A DNA stretch of 13,105 nucleotides from Pseudorhodobacter antarcticus. GTDB taxonomy: Bacteria > Pseudomonadota > Alphaproteobacteria > Rhodobacterales > Rhodobacteraceae. Shown here one piece after another: positions 1 to 5,825 of the stretch; position 1 is the stretch's first letter; each line of letters opens with the position of its first letter. The notes beneath the pieces were generated by a model. It saw only the letters and a program-made list of their open reading frames with translations. It had not been told where the DNA came from and did no database searches. Location: contig CAMDHB010000058.1 in assembly GCA_945897655.1 (NCBI GenBank), positions 1-13,105 of the forward strand, in the 5' to 3' direction. The position numbers were made by a program, and so were the translations under genes.

Positions 1-1379
1 TGACCCAGAACCCGCCCAATCTCCGCCCCGACCTCGCCCGCTCCCTCGTCCCGGATACCCGGCGAGAGGGCCAGCCCACCATCGGCATGGTCTCCCTGGG
101 CTGCCCCAAGGCCCTCGTGGACAGCGAACGCATCCTGACCCGCCTGCGCGCCGAAGGCTACGCCATCTCCCCCGATTATCGCGGCGCCGACGCCGTGATC
201 GTCAACACCTGCGGCTTCCTTGATTCAGCCAAGGCTGAATCCCTGGAAGCCATCGGCGAAGCCCTGCAAGAAAACGGCCGCGTCATCGTCACCGGCTGCC
301 TCGGGGCCAATCCCGAATGCAGCACCGGCCAGCACCCCAACGTCCTGGCCGTCACCGGCCCCCACCAATACGAATCCGTTCTGGATGCCGTTCACAAGGC
401 CGTCCCCCCCGCCCCCGATCCGTTCATCGACCTGCTGCCCGCCACCGGCGTCACCCTGACCCCCCGCCACTACAGCTACCTCAAGATCTCCGAGGGCTGT
501 AACCACAAGTGCAAGTTCTGCATCATCCCCGACATGCGCGGCCTCCTCCAATCCCGCCCCGCCCACGCCGTACTGAGGGAGGCGGAAAAGCTGGTCGAAG
601 CCGGGGTGCGGGAGCTGCTGGTAATTTCTCAGGACACCTCCGCCTACGGGGTCGACCGCAAGCATGACCTCTCCCCTTGGAAGGGTGGCGAGGTGCGGGC
701 CCATATCACCGACCTCGCGCGTGAGATGGGGAAACTCGGCGCCTGGGTCCGCCTTCACTATGTCTACCCCTACCCCCATGTCCGCGACCTGATCCCCCTG
801 ATGGCCGAGGGGCTGGTGCTGCCTTATCTCGACATCCCCTTCCAACACGCCGACCCTGCCGTCCTGCGCCGCATGGCCCGCCCCGCCGCCGCTACCCGCA
901 CCCTCGACGAAATCGCCGCCTGGCGCAGCGTTTGCCCCGACATCACCCTGCGCTCGACCTTCATCGTCGGCTACCCCGGCGAGACTGAGGCGGAATTCCA
1001 GACCCTGCTCGACTGGATGGACGAGGCCCAGTTGGACCGGGTGGGTTGCTTCAAATACGAAAACGTCGCCGGGGCCCGCTCCAACTCCCTGCCCGATCAT
1101 GTGCCCGAAGAGGTGAAACAGGAACGCTGGGACCGGTTCATGGAAAAGGCTCAGGCCATCTCAGAGGCCAAGCTGGAAGCCAAGGTTGGCCGCACCCTTC
1201 AGGTCATCGTGGACGAGGTTGACGACGAGGGCGCCACCTGCCGCACCCAAGCCGATGCCCCAGAAATCGACGGCAACCTGTTCATCGATGAGGGGTTTGA
1301 ACACCTGAACCCCGGTGATCTGGTCGTGGTCGAGGTTGAGGAAGCCGGCGAGTATGATCTGTGGGGGCGCCTGGTCTGA
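1..1379 (+). CDS. rimO: Ribosomal protein S12 methylthiotransferase RimO (5' end short by one base)
   Basis: RimO is a radical-SAM enzyme that adds a methylthio group to a conserved aspartate of ribosomal protein S12 in the cytoplasm. The window opens with TG followed by an open frame, so the initiator ATG most likely begins one base before position 1. That gives 459 residues, the usual family length; an internal ATG at 87 would remove a sensible 29-residue leader. Reading from that start, the N-terminal methylthiotransferase domain has Cys35 (SLGCPK), Cys71 (NTCGF) and Cys100 (TGCLG), ligands of the auxiliary cluster. The radical-SAM motif CNHKCKFC is encoded at 498-521 (Cys167, 171, 174). 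The last 70 or so residues are an acidic TRAM-type domain. MiaB and MtaB are relatives, but SLGCPK and the S12-type TRAM end favour RimO. A 16-base palindrome follows the stop. Confidence 0.95.
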   Translation, partial: TQNPPNLRPDLARSLVPDTRREGQPTIGMVSLGCPKALVDSERILTRLRAEGYAISPDYRGADAVIVNTCGFLDSAKAESLEAIGEALQENGRVIVTGCLGANPECSTGQHPNVLAVTGPHQYESVLDAVHKAVPPAPDPFIDLLPATGVTLTPRHYSYLKISEGCNHKCKFCIIPDMRGLLQSRPAHAVLREAEKLVEAGVRELLVISQDTSAYGVDRKHDLSPWKGGEVRAHITDLAREMGKLGAWVRLHYVYPYPHVRDLIPLMAEGLVLPYLDIPFQHADPAVLRRMARPAAATRTLDEIAAWRSVCPDITLRSTFIVGYPGETEAEFQTLLDWMDEAQLDRVGCFKYENVAGARSNSLPDHVPEEVKQERWDRFMEKAQAISEAKLEAKVGRTLQVIVDEVDDEGATCRTQADAPEIDGNLFIDEGFEHLNPGDLVVVEVEEAGEYDLWGRLV

Positions 1380-1384
1380 GGAGG

Positions 1385-1400
1385 CGTCCAGATCTGGACG
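1385..1400. repeat. Perfect 16-base palindrome just after rimO
   Basis: CGTCCAGATCTGGACG begins six bases after the rimO stop codon and is its own reverse complement. As RNA it could form a 6-bp stem with a GATC loop, followed by TTATT. That could be a weak terminator for rimO, but the stem is short and the T-run is broken. A protein-binding site is an equally possible reading. Confidence 0.4.
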
Positions 1401-1579
1401 TTATTCGGAATCTCTTGGAATCAACACCTTGAACTTCAATCGTGGTTTGAACATGGGGATTGGACGCTGGACAATCTAAAGCAATTGGCATCCAAACTGC
1501 CGATGCATTGGCAACGATGTCCCGCACCAACCGCTTGACACGCGCCAGGCCAACCGTGACCGTGGCGCTGCGAAACCTC

Positions 1580-1585
1580 AAGGAG
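1580..1585 (+). promoter_or_regulatory. Shine-Dalgarno site fixing the CDGSH gene start
   Basis: AAGGAG stands six bases before the ATG at 1592. The open frame extends further upstream to another ATG at 1460, but that one has no comparable site and would add 44 residues unlike the family, so this site decides the start. Confidence 0.8.
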
Positions 1586-1591
1586 CACCCC

Positions 1592-1834
1592 ATGACCGAC
1601 ACCCCCCATATCGCCCAAAAGGCCCCCTACCCGATCGAGTTGGAGGCAGGAAAAACCTATTTCTGGTGTGCCTGCGGGCAGTCCAAGAACCAGCCGTTCT
1701 GCGATGGCAGCCACAAGGGCAGCACCTTCAACCCTACCAAATTCACCGCCGAGACCAGCAAGACCGCCTATCTGTGCGGCTGCAAACAGTCGGCCAAGGC
1801 GCCGTTCTGCGATGGAACCCACAATCGGCTGTAG
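1592..1834 (+). CDS. Dual CDGSH iron-sulfur domain protein
   Basis: This 80-residue cytoplasmic protein carries two complete CDGSH motifs, each of which binds a [2Fe-2S] cluster through three cysteines and one histidine. The first is CACGQSKNQPFCDGSH, with Cys26, Cys28, Cys37 and His41. The second is CGCKQSAKAPFCDGTH, with Cys62, Cys64, Cys73 and His77. Nothing else is present: no membrane anchor and no extra domain. CDGSH proteins are linked to redox sensing and iron-sulfur cluster or electron transfer, but the partner of the small bacterial dual-motif type is not established. The start is set by AAGGAG at 1580-1585. The gene stands alone between rimO and a small membrane protein, both on the same strand, and the spacer before it is unusually low in GC. 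Confidence 0.93.
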   Translation: MTDTPHIAQKAPYPIELEAGKTYFWCACGQSKNQPFCDGSHKGSTFNPTKFTAETSKTAYLCGCKQSAKAPFCDGTHNRL

Positions 1835-1862
1835 CGGCGCGATCGCGGCAGAACCAAAAAAA

Positions 1863-1890
1863 TTGTAAGGACACGAAACCGTGATATCCT
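1863..1890 (+). promoter_or_regulatory. Possible promoter for the small membrane protein
   Basis: TTGTAA at 1863-1868 and TATCCT at 1885-1890 are separated by 16 bases. Each matches four of six consensus positions. The pair lies about 44 bases before the ATG at 1934. A small hairpin, GCGGG and CCCGC around a six-base loop (1897-1912), would fall in the leader RNA. This is a by-eye assignment only. Confidence 0.3.
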
Positions 1891-1933
1891 GACCCAGCGG
1901 GAGACAACCCGCGTTTAGGGAAGGGACAAAGCA

Positions 1934-2308
1934 ATGAATGTTTCGCGTGGCTTTCTGGTAATTGGTTCGCTGTATCTCTTGGTCGGCATTTTCCTAGGCA
2001 TGTACATGGGGGGCAGCGGTGATCACACGCTGGCACCGGTTCATGCCCATATCAACTTGTTGGGCTTTACGCTGATGACCGTGTTCGGCATCGCCTACCG
2101 GGTCATGCCCGAAATGGCGGGCAACATGCTGGCACGGGCACATTTCTGGCTGCATCAGGTCGGCGGCCTCATTCTGCTGCTCGGGCTGTTCTTGCTCATG
2201 ACCGGGCGGATGGCTGAAGGAACGGCAGCAATGGTCATGCCGGTTGCAGAAATCACGGTGTTTCTGGGCATGCTGTGCTGGACGATCAATCTGGTGCGCA
2301 GCAAATAA
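1934..2308 (+). CDS. Small four-helix, histidine-containing membrane protein (heme-copper oxidase subunit I-like)
   Basis: The 124-residue product has four predicted membrane segments at about 7-25, 39-57, 73-91 and 99-120, with very short loops. Histidines gather near the ends of helices 2 and 3: His31, the HAH pair at 37 and 39, and His70 and His74 (RAHFWLHQ). The stretch around HAHINLLGF recalls helices of cytochrome oxidase subunit I and NnrS-like proteins. I infer, without proof, a small heme- or metal-binding inner-membrane protein; related short proteins are often given unhelpful labels in databases. The start is supported by AAGGGA seven bases upstream. The gene faces dgkA, with a terminator hairpin between them. 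Confidence 0.72.
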   Translation: MNVSRGFLVIGSLYLLVGIFLGMYMGGSGDHTLAPVHAHINLLGFTLMTVFGIAYRVMPEMAGNMLARAHFWLHQVGGLILLLGLFLLMTGRMAEGTAAMVMPVAEITVFLGMLCWTINLVRSK

Positions 2309-2341
2309 ATAAACGGCCAGGCCCGCCTGTCGGGCCTAGCC
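2304..2341 (-). terminator. Rho-independent terminator of dgkA
   Basis: A stem of AGGCCCG (2319-2325) and CGGGCCT (2331-2337) closes a five-base loop. It extends outward, across one mismatch, by GGC (2315-2317) and GCC (2339-2341). Read on the minus strand the hairpin is followed by GTTTATTTATT, a good T-rich tail. It overlaps the dgkA stop codon. On the plus strand there is no T-run, so it should mainly stop dgkA transcripts. Confidence 0.7.
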
Positions 2342-2698
2342 GACCAAAATGACGACCCATGCAACCCCGCCGGCAATGGCCGTCAGGGCCACGGCAGCCG
2401 ATCCGCAATCCTTGGCCTTCTTGGCGCGCGGATCGGTATCGCGGCTCAGATAATCGACCACCTCCTCCAGCCCGGTGTTCATCAACTCGGCCGCCAGAAG
2501 CAACAGGCCAAGGGCCAGGATCAGGCCACGCTCTGCCGAGGTCAGATCCAACGCGAGGGCCAGGGCCGCAGACAGAAGGTTGACGACAGTCCACTGGCGC
2601 AGCGTCTTTTCCGTGGTCCAGGCGGCGCGCCAGCCATGCCAGGACCAGATCACGGTATTTGCCACGCGCCGCAGTTCGGCTGCCATCATGCTTTTCAT
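2336..2698 (-). CDS. dgkA: Diacylglycerol kinase (small integral-membrane DgkA type)
   Basis: DgkA phosphorylates diacylglycerol with ATP in the inner membrane, returning it to phosphatidic acid for phospholipid synthesis. The product is 120 residues, matching the roughly 120-residue family. It has the expected amphipathic N-terminus, three hydrophobic segments, and the active-site stretch AELMNTGLEEVVDYLSRD, which corresponds to the NSxxExxVD signature. The later KDCGSAAV matches the conserved KDxGSAAV of the third helix. The start ATG at 2698 is preceded by a GGGGAGGGG ribosome site; a longer upstream frame (to 2872) adds 58 residues with no family resemblance. DUF6455 lies 65 bases upstream on the same strand and may share the transcript. 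A terminator overlaps the stop codon. Confidence 0.93.
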   Translation of the reverse strand: MKSMMAAELRRVANTVIWSWHGWRAAWTTEKTLRQWTVVNLLSAALALALDLTSAERGLILALGLLLLAAELMNTGLEEVVDYLSRDTDPRAKKAKDCGSAAVALTAIAGGVAWVVILVG

Positions 2699-2763
2699 TG
2701 TCCCCTCCCCTTGTCGGGTTTTGGGGGTATCTGACCGAATCGGGCGCGGCCTGTAAACGTCGA

Positions 2764-3012
2764 TCAGAAGCTCAGTGCCTCGATATCGGTCTTGTTGTTG
2801 CAGTAACCGGGCAGGGCATCGGCCCTTGTGGTCTTGGCCAGCCATGACGTGCAGCGTTCCGTTGCCCCGCAAGCTGCACAGGCGGCCACCAGTTGGGACA
2901 GTTCGGCACGCGAATACCAGCCGTCCGTCACAGCCTCGATCAGATTGACGCCAAGGGTGCGCGCCATGCCACGGGTCAGCCCCCAGGCCAAAGGTGTGGT
3001 TGCAAGGTCCAT
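2764..3012 (-). CDS. DUF6455 family protein with four cysteines
   Basis: The 82-residue protein matches the DUF6455 pattern by eye: a helical first half, then LVAACAACGATERCTSWL and a final GYCNN followed by an EAL-like end. Cys45, Cys48, Cys54 and Cys71 are arranged as C-x2-C-x5-C plus one distal cysteine, which could bind zinc or an iron-sulfur cluster; that is inference. The ATG at 3012 has AAAGGAG five bases before it, so the 23 residues available further upstream are not used. A perfect FNR-type box is centred about 62 bases upstream of this start, well placed for activation under low oxygen. dgkA follows 65 bases downstream. The function of the family is unknown to me. Confidence 0.82.
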   Translation of the reverse strand: MDLATTPLAWGLTRGMARTLGVNLIEAVTDGWYSRAELSQLVAACAACGATERCTSWLAKTTRADALPGYCNNKTDIEALSF

Positions 3013-3065
3013 CGGTGCTCCTTTGCTAAAGATGGATGCATGCTGCGGCCAATCGGGCGGCGTGA

Positions 3066-3083
3066 CCTTGATCCAGATCAAGG
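3066..3083. promoter_or_regulatory. FnrL/FNR-type binding site
   Basis: TTGATCCAGATCAA at 3068-3081 fits the FNR/FnrL consensus TTGAT-N4-ATCAA at every fixed position. The symmetry extends two bases further each way (CCTTGAT and ATCAAGG around CCAG). The centre lies about 62 bases from the DUF6455 start and about 48 bases from the start of the divergent gene at 3123. For DUF6455 a start of transcription near 3033 would place it at -41.5, the usual activating position. Neither side has an obvious -10, so which gene is controlled is uncertain. Confidence 0.75.
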
Positions 3084-3122
3084 CTGATTGCGCGGGCGGG
3101 CATTGGACGCTAGGCTGGCCCC

Positions 3123-3350
3123 ATGTTTTCCATTGAACACGACTTTGACGCGACTGTGATCACCCTTGTGGATGAGGGTGAGGTGCATTTGCAGGAAGAT
3201 GTGACGATCGAGGCATTTGAAGATTGTGTTGTGATCCAGCAGGTTGACCCCAAGACGGACCAGCCGATGCGGATTACCCTGTCCATCCGGCAGGCCCAGG
3301 ATCTGGCCGCCGCGCTGAACCTGCCCGAAGGGGTGTACCGGCTGAAATAG
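3123..3350 (+). CDS. Small acidic hypothetical protein
   Basis: The 75-residue product is acidic and looks like a short beta-rich fold with one late helix. There is no signal peptide, membrane segment or recognised motif, and only one cysteine (Cys35). I recognise the type as a conserved small protein of Rhodobacterales but know no function. Codon use matches a real gene: the frame is open from the ATG to a stop three bases short of the convergent DUF167 gene. There is no clear Shine-Dalgarno sequence before the ATG. The FNR-type box ends 40 bases upstream, so oxygen-linked control is possible. It could be a leaderless or weakly translated gene. Confidence 0.7.
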   Translation: MFSIEHDFDATVITLVDEGEVHLQEDVTIEAFEDCVVIQQVDPKTDQPMRITLSIRQAQDLAAALNLPEGVYRLK

Positions 3351-3353
3351 CGG

Positions 3354-3623
3354 TCAATCCAACCGGAACACCTTGTCGCGCGAGGTGGCGCCACTGATCA
3401 GGGTCAGCCGACTTGGGGCCACGCCCAAGGCAAGGGCCAAAAGGGCAGTAACCGCGTCATTGACGCGGCCCTCATCCGGCGGGGCAGTGACAGTGATGCG
3501 CAGGGCGGTGCCGTCGCGGCTGGCCAGATTGGCGCGGGCGTTCGGTGTCACCCGCACCGCCAGCCGCGCCCCGGACAGCGCCAGATCCGCCCATTCGCCC
3601 TTGATCTGCTTGCCCTTGGCCAT
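3354..3623 (-). CDS. DUF167/YggU family protein
   Basis: The 89-residue protein is a DUF167 (YggU, COG1872) member. It has the typical opening strand LAVRVTPNAR (about 21-30), then LRITVTAPPDEGRVNDAVTALLA, which corresponds to the family's P-x-x-G-x-x-N signature, and ends with LISGATSRDKVFRLD, the usual SGxxSRxK close. Members fold as a small alpha/beta domain, and their role is not established. The start at 3623 is the only ATG giving the family's length, but its ribosome site is weak. It is convergent with the 75-residue gene and divergent from the nitroreductase. Confidence 0.9.
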   Translation of the reverse strand: MAKGKQIKGEWADLALSGARLAVRVTPNARANLASRDGTALRITVTAPPDEGRVNDAVTALLALALGVAPSRLTLISGATSRDKVFRLD

Positions 3624-3717
3624 GGTGCATCTGACATCCGCCGCCCTGCAACCTCAACCCCCGGCTTGACACAAGGCCGCCTGACACAGCAGAGCTTGGC
3701 GCGAAACGAGGTGACCC

Positions 3718-4293
3718 ATGATCAAAGCCAACCCCGCCGCCTTTGCCTTTCTGTCCACCCGCCGGTCCCGCCCGGCCAAGCTGTTTCACGGCCCGGTCCC
3801 CGACCATACCGCCCTGCGCGCCATCCTGACAGCAGCGCTGCGCGTGCCCGATCATGGCAAGTTGGAGCCGTGGCGGTTGATCGTGGTGGACAAGCCCGGA
3901 ATGCAGCGGCTGGCGGATCTGGCCGAGGCGCGGGCGCTGGAACTGGGGGGCGATGCGCAAAAGGTGGCCAAGGGGCGCGGGCAGTTCGACCTGGGGCAGC
4001 TGGCGGTGGTGGTCATCTCCTCGCCCAAGGGCGAGGCGAAGCCGGTGGTCGAGCAGGTGGCCTCCTCGGCGGCGCTGTGCATGAACATCCTGAACGCGGC
4101 CGAGGCGGCGGGTTGGGGGGCGAACTGGCTGACCGGCTGGGTCGCCCATGACCCGGTCTTTGCCGCCCGCGCCTTTGGCTGCGTCCCGGGCGAAGCAGTG
4201 GCGGGCATCGTGCATATCGGAACACCGCCCGAAGATGGCGCGGATCGGGCCCGCCCCGACATTGACCGCGTCGTCACCTGGCCCGCATCATGA
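3718..4293 (+). CDS. Nitroreductase family FMN oxidoreductase (YdjA-like)
   Basis: The 191-residue protein belongs to the short nitroreductase family, FMN-dependent NAD(P)H oxidoreductases that act as homodimers in the cytoplasm. FMN-contact motifs are visible: STRRSR at 13-18, PDHGKLEPWR at 44-53, and AGWGANWLTG at 131-140. The order and the short length fit the YdjA/TdsD-type branch better than NfsB. The natural substrate cannot be read from the sequence. GAGGTG stands just ahead of the ATG. The stop codon overlaps the start of the next gene as ATGA (4290-4293), so the two are probably translated together. Confidence 0.9.
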   Translation: MIKANPAAFAFLSTRRSRPAKLFHGPVPDHTALRAILTAALRVPDHGKLEPWRLIVVDKPGMQRLADLAEARALELGGDAQKVAKGRGQFDLGQLAVVVISSPKGEAKPVVEQVASSAALCMNILNAAEAAGWGANWLTGWVAHDPVFAARAFGCVPGEAVAGIVHIGTPPEDGADRARPDIDRVVTWPAS

Positions 4294-4976
4294 TCTTGGG
4301 TGATTTCCTCAAGGCGCTGGGCCAGATCGGCGACAACCGCATCCTGCGGGTGATGGCGCTGGGGGTGCTGATGGCGCTGGGGCTGATGTTCGGGCTTTAC
4401 GGGCTGATGCTCTGGGGGATCGGCCTGTTCCTGCCCGGCAGCGTGACCATTCCCCTGATCGGGCAGGTGGACGGGTTGACCACCCTGTTCGGCTGGGGGT
4501 CGCTGGTGCTGGTGCTGGCCTTGTCGGTGTTCCTGATGGTGCCAGTCGCCTCGGCCTTTACCACGGTGTTTCTGGAAGAGGTGGTGGATGCCGTCGAAGA
4601 CCAGCACTACCCCGGCCTGCCCCCGGCACAAAAGCTGGGGTTCTTGGCCGCCGTTTCCGAAACGCTGGGGCTGTTCGGGCTGCTGCTGGCGGTCAGCGTG
4701 ATATCCCTTGTGCTGTGGCCGATTGCGGGGCCGCTGATGCCGGTGCTGGGCTGGGGGATCAATGGCTATCTGCTGGGGCGCGAGTATTTCGTGCTGGTCG
4801 CTGCACGGCGTCTGGGGCGTGCAGCGGCTCTGGACCTGCGGTCGCGGCATGGCGGGCAGATCTGGTTCGCGGGTGTGCTGATGGCGGCACCCCTGTCGTT
4901 TCCACTGGTCAACCTGCTGGTGCCGGTCGTGGGGGTTGCGACCTTCACCCACCTGTTCCACCGGCTGCAGCGCTAA
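4290..4976 (+). CDS. EI24 domain (CysZ-like) integral membrane protein
   Basis: The 228-residue protein has five to six hydrophobic segments at about 20-48, 67-90, 122-145, 147-170 and 192-218. The motif LLGREYFVLVAARR at 161-174 is characteristic of the EI24/CysZ superfamily. CysZ proteins help sulfate enter cells, but many alphaproteobacterial members are only distantly related. No cysteine-synthesis gene is near, so I do not assign a transport substrate. Its start overlaps the nitroreductase stop by four bases, indicating translational coupling. A strong hairpin follows the stop codon. Confidence 0.85.
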   Translation: MILGDFLKALGQIGDNRILRVMALGVLMALGLMFGLYGLMLWGIGLFLPGSVTIPLIGQVDGLTTLFGWGSLVLVLALSVFLMVPVASAFTTVFLEEVVDAVEDQHYPGLPPAQKLGFLAAVSETLGLFGLLLAVSVISLVLWPIAGPLMPVLGWGINGYLLGREYFVLVAARRLGRAAALDLRSRHGGQIWFAGVLMAAPLSFPLVNLLVPVVGVATFTHLFHRLQR

Positions 4977-4980
4977 GGAA

Positions 4981-4999
4981 GATGGGCGAATCGCCCATC
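4981..4999. terminator. Hairpin after the EI24 gene, possibly a repeat-type terminator
   Basis: GATGGGCG and CGCCCATC pair across the three bases AAT, giving an 8-bp GC-rich stem four bases after the EI24 stop. The tail CCTACAAGG has no T-run, so termination would be atypical. It lies between convergent genes (EI24 and DUF1467). The GGATGGGC/GCCCATCC type of sequence recalls a common intergenic palindrome of Rhodobacterales; that recollection needs a genome count. Confidence 0.55.
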
Positions 5000-5009
5000 C
5001 TACAAGGGG

Positions 5010-5279
5010 TCAGTTCGTCATGATGCCGAACACATCCAGATCATTGATCCCGATGCCGCCCCACAGGATTACCGCACAGATCGCCGCCCAGACCACCGTG
5101 GCCACCACCGTGGTCAGCCGTGCCTTGCGGCCGACCATCTCTTCGGCCGGGGCCGATCGCGGGGTGCCGGGCACAATGCTGCCCGCATCCTCTTGCGACA
5201 CAAAGCGCAGCGGCAGCACGCAGAAAAACACCATGAACCAGGTCACGGCATAAAGAACGAAAGCGCCAGTGATGGTCAT
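5010..5279 (-). CDS. DUF1467 family membrane protein
   Basis: The 89-residue protein has two membrane segments, at about 6-24 and 55-75, joined by a polar loop holding LRFVSQEDAG and VPGTPRSAP. This is the standard layout of DUF1467, a small alphaproteobacterial inner-membrane family of unknown role. Its ATG overlaps the TGA of the upstream epimerase gene (5276-5279), so it is translated as the second gene of that pair. The pairing with methylmalonyl-CoA epimerase is familiar in Rhodobacterales, but no functional link has been shown that I know of. Confidence 0.9.
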   Translation of the reverse strand: MTITGAFVLYAVTWFMVFFCVLPLRFVSQEDAGSIVPGTPRSAPAEEMVGRKARLTTVVATVVWAAICAVILWGGIGINDLDVFGIMTN

Positions 5280-5674
5280 GACTGTTCCAATTCGATCAGG
5301 GTTCCGGTGAAATCCTTGGGGTGCAAGAACAGCACAGGCTTTCCATGCGCCCCGATCTTGATCTGACCCAAGGTGCGCGCGCCCTCTGCCACCAGCCGGT
5401 CGCGGGCGGCGTGGATATCGGGCACCTCAAAACACATGTGGTGAATGCCGCCCGAAGGGTTCTTGTCCAAAAACCCCTGAATGGGCGAGGCGGCGCCGAG
5501 CGGGGCCAGAAGTTCGACCTTGGTGTTCGGCAGGGTCACAAAAACCACCGTCACCCCATGTTCAGCCAGATCCTGCGCCGGCCCCACATCGGCCCCCAGC
5601 GTCTGGCGGTAAAGCGCCGCAGCAGCACCCAGATCGGGCACGGCGATGGCAACATGATTGAGGCGGCCGATCAT
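5276..5674 (-). CDS. mce: Methylmalonyl-CoA epimerase
   Basis: The enzyme interconverts the S and R forms of methylmalonyl-CoA, linking propionyl-CoA carboxylation to the B12-dependent mutase and the TCA cycle. It is a vicinal-oxygen-chelate (glyoxalase-fold) metalloenzyme of 132 residues, the usual size. Metal-ligand positions are visible: His7 in LNHVAIAVPD, the His78-His79 pair in GGIHHMCFEV, and Glu128 in GTLIELEQ. FLHPKDFTGTLIELEQ is the typical family ending. The start at 5674 follows AGGGAG; the frame continues 18 residues upstream without family resemblance. It is coupled to DUF1467 by a four-base overlap and is divergent from the response regulator. The carboxylase and mutase genes are not in the window. 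Confidence 0.93.
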   Translation of the reverse strand: MIGRLNHVAIAVPDLGAAAALYRQTLGADVGPAQDLAEHGVTVVFVTLPNTKVELLAPLGAASPIQGFLDKNPSGGIHHMCFEVPDIHAARDRLVAEGARTLGQIKIGAHGKPVLFLHPKDFTGTLIELEQS

Positions 5675-5761
5675 TGTCGTCTCCCTGACTGCGCCTGTGC
5701 TTATGGAAGGTCGCACCGCCCGCGGCAAGGGCCGCAGGAATTGTGGCTAAGGGATGCGTCA

Positions 5762-5776
5762 TTAACCCGCAGTTAG
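5762..5776. promoter_or_regulatory. Near-consensus CtrA box
   Basis: TTAA-CCCGCAG-TTAG matches the CtrA consensus TTAA-N7-TTAA at seven of eight fixed bases, with the correct spacing. It lies 57 bases (centre to ATG) upstream of the response regulator gene and about 95 bases from the epimerase start. CtrA is the master cell-cycle, motility and gene-transfer regulator of alphaproteobacteria. Confidence 0.5.
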
Positions 5777-5825
5777 GAAAGCTGTGGTTCCACTGGGGGC
5801 ACAGCACCGGCAACTGGGGGATAGG

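Noticed and set aside
225..1100. A 291-codon minus-strand frame opposite rimO
   Set aside because: Glycine- and valine-rich antisense shadow of rimO with no recognisable domain.
1535..1563. TTGACA at 1535-1540 as a promoter for the CDGSH gene
   Set aside because: The -35 is perfect, but the bases 16-18 further on (around GACCGT) do not resemble a -10.
3333..3371. GTGTACCGG and CCGGAACAC as a terminator between the 75-residue gene and DUF167
   Set aside because: The loop is 21 bases, one pair mismatches, and there is no T-run.
3666..3694. TTGACA at 3666-3671 as a promoter for the nitroreductase gene
   Set aside because: There is no -10-like hexamer at a suitable distance, so the match may be chance.
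3852..4961. A 369-codon minus-strand frame opposite the nitroreductase and EI24 genes
   Set aside because: Rich in Gln, His, Arg and Pro, with no domain; it is the antisense of two coupled, recognisable genes.
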